NCBI RefSeq assembly: GCF_004023625.1
Contig: NZ_RPDJ01000006.1
Location: forward strand, 124,001 to 188,000
Direction: 5' to 3'
Origin: Streptomyces cavernae
GTDB lineage: Bacteria; Actinomycetota; Actinomycetes; Streptomycetales; Streptomycetaceae
Length of the DNA stretch: 64,000 nucleotides
In this document: positions 8,233 through 17,600 of the stretch, piece after piece
Layout: every line of letters begins with the position of its first letter
How positions within the stretch are numbered: position 1 is the first letter of the stretch
Program-made: the position numbers and the translations under genes
Notes under the pieces: model-generated
Databases searched by the model: none
Seen by the model: only the letters and a program-made list of their open reading frames with translations
Told to the model about the DNA's origin: nothing

Positions 8233-10253
8233 GGGCACTGAGGCCGATGAGGGCACTGGACCGCACCACCTGGACTCTGACCTGGCGGCTGACCCGCGCC
8301 GGCGGCCGCACCGGGCTGCTCGCCACCGGGCTGTCCGTCGCCGCGGCCGCCATCAGCACCGCACTCCTGCTCGTCTGCGTGGCCGCCAACCTCGGCTTCC
8401 AGCAGCGCGCCGACCGCATCGACTGGCGCAACCCCGTACGCTCAGGGGCCCCGGTCGCCGTCGAGGCGGTCGGCACCACATTCAGCGGCGGCACACCGGT
8501 CACCGTCGTCGACGTCGCGCAACTGCCGGGCAAGAAGGCCCCGGCCCTGCCCGGCATGCCCCGTTTCCCCAAGCCGGGCGAAACGTGGGTCTCCCCCGCT
8601 CTGGCCGACTTGCTCCACCGGTTGCCCGCCGACCGGCACCCCGTGCCCGGCACCCCGGCCGGCACGCTGGGCCGCGAGGCGCTCGCCCACCCGGGCGAAC
8701 TGGTTGCCGTCGTCGGCCACAAACCGACCGCCGCCGCCGTCACCGCCCCGCGCGACCCGCGCCGCCCCGACGACACCGTGACGCCCACCCGCGTCGCCGA
8801 CTTCACCGGTCGCCCCCTGCAGTACGGAATCGGCGGGTTCTACGTGACCCTCGCCAAGATCGCCACCATCCTTGTCGTCATCCCGCTGCTGGTCCTGGGC
8901 GCCTCCTCCGCCCGCCTGTCGGTCTCCCGCCGCGACCAGCGCCTCGCCGCGCTGCGGCTGATCGGCGCCACGCCCGGCCGTATCGCCGGGATGACCGCCG
9001 CCGAGGCCGCCTTCACCGGCGCGGCGGGCGCGCTGCTGGGCGCCGTCGGATACGCGCTGCTGCTGCCGGCCGTCGCCCAGGTGCCCGTGGCGGGCGGCAG
9101 TTGGTATGTCGCCGACCTGTGGGTCGGACTCCCCGTGCTGCTCGCCGTACTCGCCGCAGTGGTCGCCATGGTGGTCGTCAGCGCGCTCGCCGGGCTGCGT
9201 CAGGTCGTGGTCGGCCCGCTGGGCGTGGCGCGTCGCTCGCAGGCGCCCCGGATGCACGTGCTGCGGGCGCTGGTCTTCGTCGCTGTGATCGTCGGCTATG
9301 CGTGGTTCACCGACAACAAGAAGGACGAGGTCAACGCCATCCTGGTGTTCTTCGCCGTCGTCTTCCTCGCCTTGTCCGTGATCGGCCCGTGGGTGGTCGG
9401 CATCCTTGGCCGCGTCGTCAGCGCCAGAGCCGCGACCCCCGCGACCCTGCTCGCCGGGCGCCGCATGCTGGACGACCCCAAGAGCGCGTGGCGTACGGTC
9501 TCCGGGCTCGCCCTCGCCGGATTCGTGGCCGGGTTCTTCGCCCCCTTCGGCGTCGTCGGCTCCTCCTCCTGGGGAAGCCCGGACACCCTCGCCGTGGCCG
9601 TGCCCAAGAGCCAGGTGACCGCCGTCCAGCACGAGGCGCGAGAGCGCCTGAAGGACGCCCGCGTCACCGCCACCGTGGGCAGCGACACCGGCCGGGTCGC
9701 CGTCGTCGGCGGCGAGGACAGCGTCCAGGTCACGGTCACGGTGCCCGGCGACACCGAGAACCTGGACCGCGCCCGCACCGCGCTGACGTCCCTCGTGCCC
9801 GGCCAGTACCCGGTCACCGGCACCGACGTCGACTGGTCCGGCAAGATGTTCACGGAGGATTTCTCCACCGCCACCCGCGTCGTCCTCGGCGTCACCTTCG
9901 TGATCGCGATCGCCTCCGCGGGCATCACTGCGGCCTCCTCGGTCCTGGACCGCCGCCGCACCTACGGCCTGCTCCGGCTCGCCGGCACCCCGCTGCGGAT
10001 CCTGGACGAGGCCCGCCGCAAGGAGACCCTCATCCCCGTGGCCGTACTGGCGGGCGGTGCCGTTCTCACCGGCCTCTTCGCCGCCGCCCCGCTCACCGTC
10101 CTCGCCGGCGGTTCCTCCTCCCTCGACCTCGGGGGCATCGCCCTGCTCGCCGCGTGCTTCGGCCTCGGCGTCGCGGGACTGCTGGCGGCGAGCGCCCTCA
10201 GCCGCCCCCTGCTGAAGTCGGTCACGGCCTCGTCGGGCCCGCGCGGCGAGTGA
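8229..10253 (+). CDS. FtsX-like ABC transporter permease
   Basis: 674-residue permease. There is one N-terminal membrane segment (TGLLATGLSVAAAAISTALLLV), an extracytoplasmic domain of about 170 residues, then an FtsX domain starting IATILVVIPLLVLGASSARLSVSRRDQRLAALRLIGATPGRI. A central membrane cluster, a second outside domain (about residues 455-535) and a C-terminal FtsX domain with RRRTYGLLRLAGTPLRIL follow. The duplicated FtsX architecture is that of exporters handling antimicrobial peptides or lipids in Gram-positives. ATG overlaps the ATPase stop. Substrate unknown. Confidence 0.9.
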   Translation: MRALRPMRALDRTTWTLTWRLTRAGGRTGLLATGLSVAAAAISTALLLVCVAANLGFQQRADRIDWRNPVRSGAPVAVEAVGTTFSGGTPVTVVDVAQLPGKKAPALPGMPRFPKPGETWVSPALADLLHRLPADRHPVPGTPAGTLGREALAHPGELVAVVGHKPTAAAVTAPRDPRRPDDTVTPTRVADFTGRPLQYGIGGFYVTLAKIATILVVIPLLVLGASSARLSVSRRDQRLAALRLIGATPGRIAGMTAAEAAFTGAAGALLGAVGYALLLPAVAQVPVAGGSWYVADLWVGLPVLLAVLAAVVAMVVVSALAGLRQVVVGPLGVARRSQAPRMHVLRALVFVAVIVGYAWFTDNKKDEVNAILVFFAVVFLALSVIGPWVVGILGRVVSARAATPATLLAGRRMLDDPKSAWRTVSGLALAGFVAGFFAPFGVVGSSSWGSPDTLAVAVPKSQVTAVQHEARERLKDARVTATVGSDTGRVAVVGGEDSVQVTVTVPGDTENLDRARTALTSLVPGQYPVTGTDVDWSGKMFTEDFSTATRVVLGVTFVIAIASAGITAASSVLDRRRTYGLLRLAGTPLRILDEARRKETLIPVAVLAGGAVLTGLFAAAPLTVLAGGSSSLDLGGIALLAACFGLGVAGLLAASALSRPLLKSVTASSGPRGE

Positions 10254-10323
10254 CCGCCCACCGCCGGGGCACGGGTACCACTGGTGCCCCGTCAACCAAC
10301 CGACCCATCACCGAAGTTGAGAC

Positions 10324-11334
10324 ATGGTGCCTTTCCTCTTCGCGATCGCCGCCGGGCTGACCTTCCTGCTCTACCTCGCCCGGGTACGGCGCGACCCCCG
10401 TCGTTTCGGCAACGCCGTGCTGCTCGGCCTGGCCCTCGTGATGCTGACCCTGGCGCTGCTCGCCCAGATGGCGAACGGCAGCCCGCCCGCGCCGCTCGTC
10501 GCAGCGGTGACCGTGACCGTCCTGCTGCTCGCCCTGGGTGTGTTCGTCCTCGCCTTCCTCCTGATCGCCAACGGCGTGAAGATGGTCCGCACGGAAGGCC
10601 GACGTCCGGCCAACCTGCTCTCGGGGCTGGCAGGGCTGGGCATCCTCGGCTGCGTCGCCCTCACCCTGACCGCCGCCGACGCCGACTCCCGGCTGGTCTG
10701 GCGGGTCGCGGGCGCGGCACTCCCGGTGGCGGCGTACGTCTCGTACCTCTTCCTCTCCTTCCTCGTCTACGCCTTCCTCTACGCGCGGATGAGGGTCGAT
10801 CAGGACGTGGACTTCGTCGTCGTCCTCGGCTCCGGCCTGGTCGGCGGATCCCGGGTGCCTCCCCTGCTGGCGAGCAGACTGGACCGGGGACGCGCGGTGT
10901 ACGAGCGGCAGGCCGCCCGGGGTGTGCCCCCGGTGCTGATCACCTCCGGCGGTCAGGGCCCCGACGAGGACCTGCCCGAAGCCCACGCGATGGCCGCCCA
11001 CCTCATCGCGCACGGCGTCCCCGAGGCCCACGTCGTACGCGAGGACCGCTCACGCACCACCGAGGAGAACCTGCGCTTCAGCAAGGCGATCATGCAGGCA
11101 CGCAAGCCGGACTACGGCTGTGCTGTCGTCACCAACAACTTCCACGTCTTCCGCGCCGCACTCACGGCCCGCCGCACCGGCCTCGACGGCCATGTCATCG
11201 GCTCACCCACCGCGGCCTACTTCTGGCCGAGCGCGACGATCCGCGAGTTCACCGCGATCTTCCTGCACCACAGGAAAGCCAACCTCACGGTGTGCGCGCT
11301 GCTCGCCCTGCTCGGCGTTCTCCTGTCTGCGTAG
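10324..11334 (+). CDS. YdcF-like (DUF218) membrane protein
   Basis: 336-residue protein with four to five N-terminal membrane helices (MVPFLFAIAAGLTFLLYL through AYVSYLFLSFLVYAFLYA) and a cytoplasmic or cell-surface DUF218 domain. That domain reads VDFVVVLGSGLVGG...PPLLASRLDRG...LITSGGQGPDEDLPEAHAMAAHLI, then EDRSRTTEENLRFSK and VTNNFHVFRAAL, followed by a last hydrophobic helix. YdcF/SanA relatives are linked to envelope polysaccharide metabolism; no reaction is established for this branch. It follows the permease gene on the same strand after 70 bp and could share its transcript. Confidence 0.85.
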   Translation: MVPFLFAIAAGLTFLLYLARVRRDPRRFGNAVLLGLALVMLTLALLAQMANGSPPAPLVAAVTVTVLLLALGVFVLAFLLIANGVKMVRTEGRRPANLLSGLAGLGILGCVALTLTAADADSRLVWRVAGAALPVAAYVSYLFLSFLVYAFLYARMRVDQDVDFVVVLGSGLVGGSRVPPLLASRLDRGRAVYERQAARGVPPVLITSGGQGPDEDLPEAHAMAAHLIAHGVPEAHVVREDRSRTTEENLRFSKAIMQARKPDYGCAVVTNNFHVFRAALTARRTGLDGHVIGSPTAAYFWPSATIREFTAIFLHHRKANLTVCALLALLGVLLSA

Positions 11335-11596
11335 GCGGCGTGGCCGGCGACGGCGACGCGGATGAAGCAGTCAGGGCGGCCGTACATCCGCCGGAACTCG
11401 ATGACCTCCTCTTCGGCGCCGTACTACTGGAGCGCCTGGCCGGCGCTGTCCCCGGCGGCGGCCTACTGGACGAGCTCCCACACGGCCACACCCCCGGCGA
11501 ATCAGCCCTCGCCGCGACCATCGCCCGAGATCTCCAGCTCAACCGTGAAACCGCCCGCGAAGCCTCGGGATCTGGCCTTTCGTCATCTGGTGGGCG

Positions 11597-11783
11597 ATGG
11601 CGCGGTTACTTGCTCCCACGGCGCAGGCGGTTGCCGTACATGAGGTCCACCAGGCGCAGGAAACTCACCGGGGAGATCCGTTCCGTGAAAGTCGGCCGCA
11701 ACCGGCGCATCCTCCCGGCCTGGGTGGACGAGTATGTCCGACGCGTGACCTCCGACGTCGACGCCGAAGGGTGGGCGGCATGA
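11597..11783 (+). pseudogene. Degenerate excisionase-like HTH gene
   Basis: The 3' part of this stretch encodes LTGEIRSVKVGRNRRILPAWVDEYV in one frame, the recognition-helix and wing pattern of AlpA/Xis-type excisionases, and stops in an ATGA overlap with the integrase. The expected preceding helices (MARLLAPTAQAVA...) appear in another frame, so a frameshift near 11630 separates the halves. The 11335-11596 region upstream can be read in the second frame as an acidic helical sequence (ELDDLLFGAVLLERL) but I cannot assign it. Either a decayed Xis or a longer unusual fusion starting at GTG 11341. Confidence 0.5.
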
Positions 11784-13009
11784 GCGGCAAGCGCGGCAAC
11801 GGTGAGGGCTCGATCTACCCGTACAAGAACGGCTACGCGGCCTACGTCTGGGTGACCAAGCCGGACGGCAAGCGGGCCCGGAAGTTCGCCTACGGCAAGA
11901 CGCGCGAAGAGGTTCACGAGAAGTGGCTGGCACTCCACGCGGAGGCGAAGAAGGGGCCGGTCGCCACTCGTCACCGGACGCTCGCCGCCTTCCTCGCCTA
12001 CTACTGGCTGGACTCGATCGTGAAGCCCAACCTCGCCCCGCTGTCGTACGTCTCGTACGAGGGTTACGTGCGGCTCTACATCGCCCCGCACCTGGGCGTG
12101 AAGCGGCTGGACAAGCTGACGGTCCGGGATGTGCGCGAGTGGCTGACCAAGCTGTCGGCGGTCTGCCAGTGCTGCGCCCAAGGGAAGGACGCCAAGCGGG
12201 AGTCCAACCGTCGGAAGTGCTGCGCGGTCGGCGAGTGCTGTGAGTCGTATCCGTCCCGTCGGGTGATCCAGGGATCTCGTGACGCGCTCCGCGCCGCTCT
12301 CACCCACGCTGTCGCCGAGGAGGAGATCACCAAGAACGTCGCCTCGCTCGTGAAGGTGCCCAAGCCGCGCCGTCGTCGGATCAAGCCGTGGTCCGTGGCC
12401 GAGGCGGGCCGGTTCCTCGCCGATGCCGCCGCCCGGGATGACCATCTCTTCGCGGCCTGGGTGCTGGTGCTGTGCCTCGGGCTGCGCCGCGGTGAAGTCC
12501 TCGGTCTCATGTGGAAGTCGGTCGACTTCGAGACCGGGGAGCTGTATGTGGATCACCAGATCCAGCGGGCGGGGCGTCAGATCCTGCACCGCGAGAGCAA
12601 GACCGAGGACTCCGACGACTTCCTTCCTCTGCCGACGCTGTGCCTCAAGGCGCTGCGGATGCGCCGCGCTCAGCAGAGCGGCGACCGGAAGGCCGCCGGG
12701 GAGCTCTGGCAGGAGAGCCACGACCTGATCTTCACCACGAAGTACGGGACGCCCATCGAGCCGGGCAACATGACCCGCATGTTCGCCCTGCGAGCCCGTC
12801 GCGCCGGACTCCGGGTGATCCCGCTCCGGAACACGCGGCACACTTGCAGCTCGCTCCTCGTGGCGCTGAAGGTCCACCCGAAGGTGGCGCAGCGGATCCT
12901 TCGGGACTCGCAGATCGCCATGACGATGGAGGTCTACGCCGAGGCGAGCGAGGAGGAAGTGCGGGCCGCGATCGGCAAGCTGTCCGACGCCATGGGCGGT
13001 ACCGGCTGA
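11780..13009 (+). CDS. Tyrosine recombinase (integrase) at tRNA-Arg
   Basis: 409-residue phage/AICE-type integrase. An AP2-like N-terminal DNA-binding region (GNGEGSIYPYKNGYAAYVWVTKPDGKRARKF), a core-binding SAM-like domain and a C-terminal catalytic domain are present. The domain shows Arg I in LCLGLRRGEVLGL, box II as PLRNTRHTCSSLL and the nucleophile region as TMEVYAE. The usual His of the ILxHS motif is Asp (ILRDSQ), and the first His of HxxR is not present. A small Cys-rich insert (CQCCAQGKD...CCAVGECCES) interrupts the core domain. It ends 77 bp from the 3' end of tRNA-Arg, the probable attachment site. No transfer or replication genes accompany it, so it looks like a residual element. 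Confidence 0.88.
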   Translation: MSGKRGNGEGSIYPYKNGYAAYVWVTKPDGKRARKFAYGKTREEVHEKWLALHAEAKKGPVATRHRTLAAFLAYYWLDSIVKPNLAPLSYVSYEGYVRLYIAPHLGVKRLDKLTVRDVREWLTKLSAVCQCCAQGKDAKRESNRRKCCAVGECCESYPSRRVIQGSRDALRAALTHAVAEEEITKNVASLVKVPKPRRRRIKPWSVAEAGRFLADAAARDDHLFAAWVLVLCLGLRRGEVLGLMWKSVDFETGELYVDHQIQRAGRQILHRESKTEDSDDFLPLPTLCLKALRMRRAQQSGDRKAAGELWQESHDLIFTTKYGTPIEPGNMTRMFALRARRAGLRVIPLRNTRHTCSSLLVALKVHPKVAQRILRDSQIAMTMEVYAEASEEEVRAAIGKLSDAMGGTG

Positions 13010-13051
13010 GGCGGTTGCTGTACTTCGCTGCTGTACGCCCCTGAAGCGTAA

Positions 13052-13077
13052 GAGGCCCCGGATCTCTCCGGGGCCTC
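13052..13077. terminator. Intrinsic terminator between integrase and tRNA-Arg
   Basis: Perfect 10-bp stem GAGGCCCCGG/CCGGGGCCTC with a 6-nt loop, placed between the convergent integrase and tRNA-Arg genes, able to stop transcription from both sides. Confidence 0.75.
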
Positions 13078-13086
13078 TCACCTGTG

Positions 13087-13159
13087 CGCACTCGGCAGGA
13101 TTCGAACCTGCAACCTTCTGATCCGTAGTCAGATGCTCTATCCGTTAAGCTACGAGTGC
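13087..13159 (-). tRNA. tRNA-Arg(ACG)
   Basis: 73-nt cloverleaf on the minus strand. Acceptor GCACTCG pairs with CGAGTGC, the anticodon loop CTACGGA sits in the stem TCTGA/TCAGA, and the T-arm is GCAGG-TTCGAAT-CCTGC. Anticodon ACG, read as inosine-CG for CGU/CGC/CGA. CCA is not encoded. Its 3' end faces the integrase gene and is the likely integration target. Confidence 0.95.
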
Positions 13160-13306
13160 TTGTCTGTTCTGTTGTTGTGCTCTTCCTTCCGGGCTTTTCG
13201 GCCCGGTCGGCGTCGCGGGAACAACATTACATGACTGGGCCCGTGAGGCGAAATCCGTTTACCGCACCCGGCCCGACCTGCGGAAACGTGCTCCGAGACG
13301 GGTGAA

Positions 13307-13330
13307 GCCCCGGTCTGGAACGACCGGGGC
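13307..13330. terminator. Terminator downstream of tRNA-Ser(GCT)
   Basis: GCCCCGGTC/GACCGGGGC, a 9-bp stem with a 6-nt loop, 15 bp past the 3' end of tRNA-Ser on the minus strand. Confidence 0.65.
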
Positions 13331-13344
13331 CTCGGGATCTTGCG

Positions 13345-13435
13345 CGGAGGCGGAGGGATTTGAACCCTCGATGGGCTTTAAGGCCCAAACCGCATTAGCA
13401 GTGCGGCGCCATAGACCGGACTAGGCGACGCCTCC
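13345..13435 (-). tRNA. tRNA-Ser(GCT)
   Basis: 91-nt class II tRNA on the minus strand. Acceptor GGAGGCG pairs with CGCCTCC, the anticodon arm is CCGCA-CTGCTAA-TGCGG, a long variable arm follows and the T-arm is GAGGG-TTCAAAT-CCCTC. Anticodon GCT reads AGC/AGU. CCA not encoded. No integrase is next to it. Confidence 0.95.
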
Positions 13436-13775
13436 AGCTACGACCGCCCGCGCGAGCGCGAGTGGTGCGTTGCAGATGATGACACAGCCGAGCGGGCTGT
13501 CACCAATCGCCCCCCACGGTACTAGGCGGGAAGCCCGCAGGGCAAAGCGCGGTGCCGGTCATGACACGTCCGACCGCGGTACGGCAGCCGGCGGTGGCGC
13601 AACGTCGCGGTCTGTCCGGCGTTAGTCCTCGTGCACACCGCAGTGCCTCGTGCACACCACCACGGTGCCTCGTACACGCCTCGGTGCCTCACGCACGCCA
13701 CGGGGTCGTCCTCGTAGGCACCGAGGTCACGGTGCGCCCGCCCCCGGCGTCCCACCAGCCCACCTTGGAGCCGCC
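13436..13775. repeat. Intergenic region with degenerate tandem repeats
   Basis: 340 bp between tRNA-Ser and the SSI-like gene. From about 13621 to 13700 a unit close to GTGCCTCGTGCACACC recurs four times with drift (spacing 18-22 bp). The remainder contains the promoter region of the tRNA and of the inhibitor gene; no other feature recognised. Confidence 0.5.
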
Positions 13776-14444
13776 ATGCTGCGTCACCTCGCCCTGACCG
13801 CCGCCGCCTCGATCGCGGCCCTCGCTTCCCTCCCCGGCCCGGCCCACGCCGCGGCCCGGGCGGCGGAACCGGCCGACGGTCACCTCACCATCACCTACAG
13901 CCACACGGGGGAGGGAGCGGGCGTCACCTACGACCTCCGCTGCCGCCCCGCGGCCGGCAGCCACCCGACGCCCGACCGGGCGTGCGACCTGCTCGAGAAG
14001 AAGACGGTCTGGGGGAAGAGCCCCTTCGCTCCGCTACCGGAACCCGCCGAACGCATGTGCACCATGATCAACGGTGGCCCCGCCACCGCCCACATCACCG
14101 GCACTTGGGCCGGACGCCCGGTCGACGCCCACTACGACCGCACCAACGGGTGCCAGATCGAGCGCTGGGACGCCCTCGTCCCCGTGCTCCCGGACGTCCG
14201 AGCCCAGGAACCCGGACCGCACACCACTCCGGACACCGCTCCGGTCGGCCCGACGGACCCGGCGGACCCGGCGGACCCGGCGGTCGGGCACCCCGCGCGG
14301 CTCCCCGCGAAGCACCTCGCACCCGTCCGTGGCGGGAAACCCGCACCCGGACACGTACGACAGGGGGCGCAGGGCCTCGTACAGCATGCCGCGCAGGACG
14401 TCGTACAGCGCCCCGCAGAGGACCGGGTACGGACCCGCGGGTAG
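13776..14444 (+). CDS. Secreted SSI-family protease inhibitor with C-terminal extension
   Basis: 222-residue secreted protein of the Streptomyces subtilisin inhibitor family. A signal peptide (about residues 1-25, ending PAHAAA) is followed by an SSI-like domain (LTITYSHTGEGAGVTYDLRCRPAAGSHP...ACDLLE). The reactive-loop cysteine motif is MCTMINGG, with Met as the probable P1 residue, and the final strand reads HITGTWAGRPVDAHYDRTNGCQIERWDAL. SSI proteins normally end near this point; here about 80 residues follow, rich in Pro, Asp and Gln, with a DPADPADPA repeat. Extracellular role: inhibits serine proteases. The ATG is preceded by GGAG. Confidence 0.82.
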   Translation: MLRHLALTAAASIAALASLPGPAHAAARAAEPADGHLTITYSHTGEGAGVTYDLRCRPAAGSHPTPDRACDLLEKKTVWGKSPFAPLPEPAERMCTMINGGPATAHITGTWAGRPVDAHYDRTNGCQIERWDALVPVLPDVRAQEPGPHTTPDTAPVGPTDPADPADPAVGHPARLPAKHLAPVRGGKPAPGHVRQGAQGLVQHAAQDVVQRPAEDRVRTRG

Positions 14445-14645
14445 GCGTCGGCACAGAAATTCCGACCGTTCCGGAAACGAAACGCACGGTCACAGCATCC
14501 CCGTCAGTTCCGCGTGCGACCTCCCTCTCATCCGGCATCGCGAGCGCAACCGCTGCCCGTAGACTCCCTCGGGTGACACGTCGCGGGCAGATTGGCAAGA
14601 TGGCGTCCGCGGTCGGCAAGAGAGGTAACAGGGAGGACGCGTCTC

Positions 14646-17600
14646 GTGAGCAGCAGGCCATCCCGAGGCGCTGCTCGCCTCGCAGCGATACTGGACGCGC
14701 TCCCTGACGCGCTGGTCCTGGTCAACGCCAATGGCACCGTCGTCAACGCCAACACCATCGCGTTGGGGACCTTCGAGGCACCGGGCACCGCGCTCGTCGG
14801 GCGCGGGCTGCTCGATCTGCTGCCCGAGTTCGACTCCCGCCTCATCCCCGGTTCCATGCGCCGTCCGGACACGACGGACCAGCGCGGGCGCACCAAACCG
14901 ACCCGGATGGTGGCCCGGCGCACCGACGGCAGCGAGTTCCCCGTCGAGGTCACCAGCGCCAACCTGGAGAATGGCCAGCAGGCGTACGACGGCGGCTACA
15001 CCGGCGACGAGCTGCTGATGCTCGTGGTACGGGACCTCTCCGGCACCGTGGACACCGAGGCCGAGCTCGCACGGTCGCAGCGGCAGACCGAGATGATCCT
15101 GCGCGCCGCCGCCGAGGGCGTGGTGGGCACGGACACCGAGGGACGGATCGTCCTCGTCAACCCGGCCGCGGCCCAGATCCTGGGCTACCGCGCCAGCGAC
15201 CTGGGCGGCCAGGAGCTGCACCAGCTGGTGCTCCACTCGCGTGCGGACGGCTCGCCCTTCCCCTACGACGAGTCCCCGCTCGCCGACACCCTTCGCTCCG
15301 GGCGCAAGCACCGGGTGCGCGGGCAGGTGCTGTGGGCCAAGAACGGCGAGCAGGTCTCGGTCGACCTGACGACCTCGCCCGTGCGTGACGGCGACCAGCT
15401 CGTCGGCGCCGTGATGACCTTCACCGACCGGCGGCCGTACGAAACGCTGCTGGGGGAGAAGCAGGCCGCGGAGACCGCGCACGCCGAGGAGCTCGAGCGG
15501 ATCACGGCCGAGCACGCCGACGAGCTCAAGGAACTGCGCGAACGGCACGCAACCGAGCTGGCCGAGGTGGTCGAGCGCCATGACGAGGAGCTCGCCGCGA
15601 ACGACGAGAGGTACGCGGCCCTCGGCGAACGCGAGAAGGACCGCTACGAGGCGCTGGCCGCACGACACGAGCAACTGCTCGCGGTGCTCGGTTCCTCGCT
15701 GCGCGGCCCGCTCGACGAACTGCGCGGCGAACTCGGCAAGCTGGCCGCCGACGACGCGGGCCAGCTGTGGCCCGAGGCCAATCAGGTCCTGCACCACCTC
15801 GCGGCCGGCTACTCACGCATCACGACCCTGGTCGACAACGTCCTCGGCTACCAGCGCCTCGACGCCGGGGCCGAGGAGATCTCCCGCACGAACGTGATGC
15901 TGGACGCGGTCGTCGCGGCCGGTGTCGACGGCGCCGTCGAACTGATCGGGCCCGGACGGGTGCAGTTCGCCGTGCACGCGCCGCCGATCGAGGCCGAGGT
16001 GGACCCACAGCGACTGGCGACCGCGCTCGCGCACCTCATCGCGGACGTCGCCGGGGTCGACGCAACCGGCAACGCTCGCATGGTGACCGGCGGCTACATG
16101 GACAACACCGTCGTCGTGGCGGCGGCCCAACGCGGTGAGGGCGTACGCATCGAGGTCCGCGGGCCGTACGCCGGGGGAGACCCGGTGCACGAGCCGATCG
16201 TCCGCGGGATCGTCCGCGCGCACGGCGGGGTGCTGCAGACGCATGAGGTGCCGGGGATGAGCGGCAGCGCGTTCGTCCTGGAGGTGCCGATCGGCGGTGG
16301 TGCCGGGGTGGTGCCTCCCCCGGCCGCGGCCGAGGTCGCCGTGCTCGAGCAGGCCGCGCCGGAAGGTGTCGCGCAGGACAGCGCCGCCCAAGGGGGCGGT
16401 GGGCGCCGACGGGCCCGGCGTTCGTCCGTGGACGCCTTCCTGGAGAGCGAGGACGAGGCCGCGGAGCCGGCCCCGCCGACCGGACGGCGGCGTCGGCGGG
16501 CCGAGGCTGCCGACGGGACCACGGCGGCGGCTGCGGCTGCCGCGGCTGAGCCTCCGGGTCCCGAGGGCGCTCCCGAGGCCGCTACCGGTGTCGGGGCCGG
16601 TTCGGGACGGCGGCGTGGGCGTCCGACGGACGGTGCCGTCTCGGAGGGATCCGTGATGACGGCGGCCGAGCACGCCGCGTCCAGCGGGCCCGCACTGGGG
16701 CAGACCGTGCCGCCGCAGGGAGTGCCCGTGCCGCCCGGGGGACGGGTCCAGCCGGAGCCCGCGCGCCAGGCCCTGCCACCGGCCCTGCCCGCCGGGCCGG
16801 GCGAGAACGCGGCCGGGACCGGGGTCGCCCAGCCGACCGGGCGCCGTCGCCGGGCCCTGGCCGCGGCGCAGGAGCGGGCCACCGCGCAGGAGAGCGGGCC
16901 TCGTCAGGTGTTCGCCCTTCCGCCCGCGGCCGCGGACCGGGGCACCGCGCCCGAGCCCGTGGCGGCTCCGCTGCCGCCCGCCCAGCCCATGCCCATGGCC
17001 GGACCCGACGTGCACGACGGATACGACGGGCACGACGGGTACGACGAGGGCCGCCACGACGCGGCACTGCACGACCCGGCGGAGGATCACACCCCGCCCC
17101 AGCCCCATCCGGTCTCCACGCCCTCGGGCCGCCGACGGGCACCACAGGCACAAGCCCCGGCAGCGGCGGCGACACCGGCATCAGTTCCTGTGCCTGCACA
17201 GGGACAGGGACAGGGACAGGCGCAGATGCCGGTCCCGGCACAGGCGCAGGTACCGGCACAGACGCCGGTACCGGCACAGGCGCAGGCACAACCGCAGGTG
17301 CAAGTGCAGGCTGCGACGGCCGGGCAGGGCGTTCCCGCACAGGGTCTTCCCGCACAGGCTCTTCCCACGCAGCACGCTGTCGGGCAGCAGCACACCATGG
17401 GGCAGGGGATGGCAGGGCAGGGGATTCCGGGCCAGGGAGTCCCTGCGCAGACAGCCCCGGGGCAGGCCGTCGCGGCCCAGGCCAATGCCGTTGTCGCGGC
17501 TCCCGGGCAGGGTGTGCCCGAGCAGAGCCTCGCGGGCCCCGGCCCGGTCGGACAGGGGGCCCCGGTGCCTGTGCCCGGGCAGGCGGTCGCGGCACATGTG

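Noticed and set aside
8442..10295. A 617-residue minus-strand frame across the permease gene
   Set aside because: Shadow of the FtsX permease; Gly/Asp/Arg-rich translation without domain features.
13621..13700. Short tandem units considered as a CRISPR array
   Set aside because: Units drift in sequence and have almost no spacer; no cas genes are in the window.
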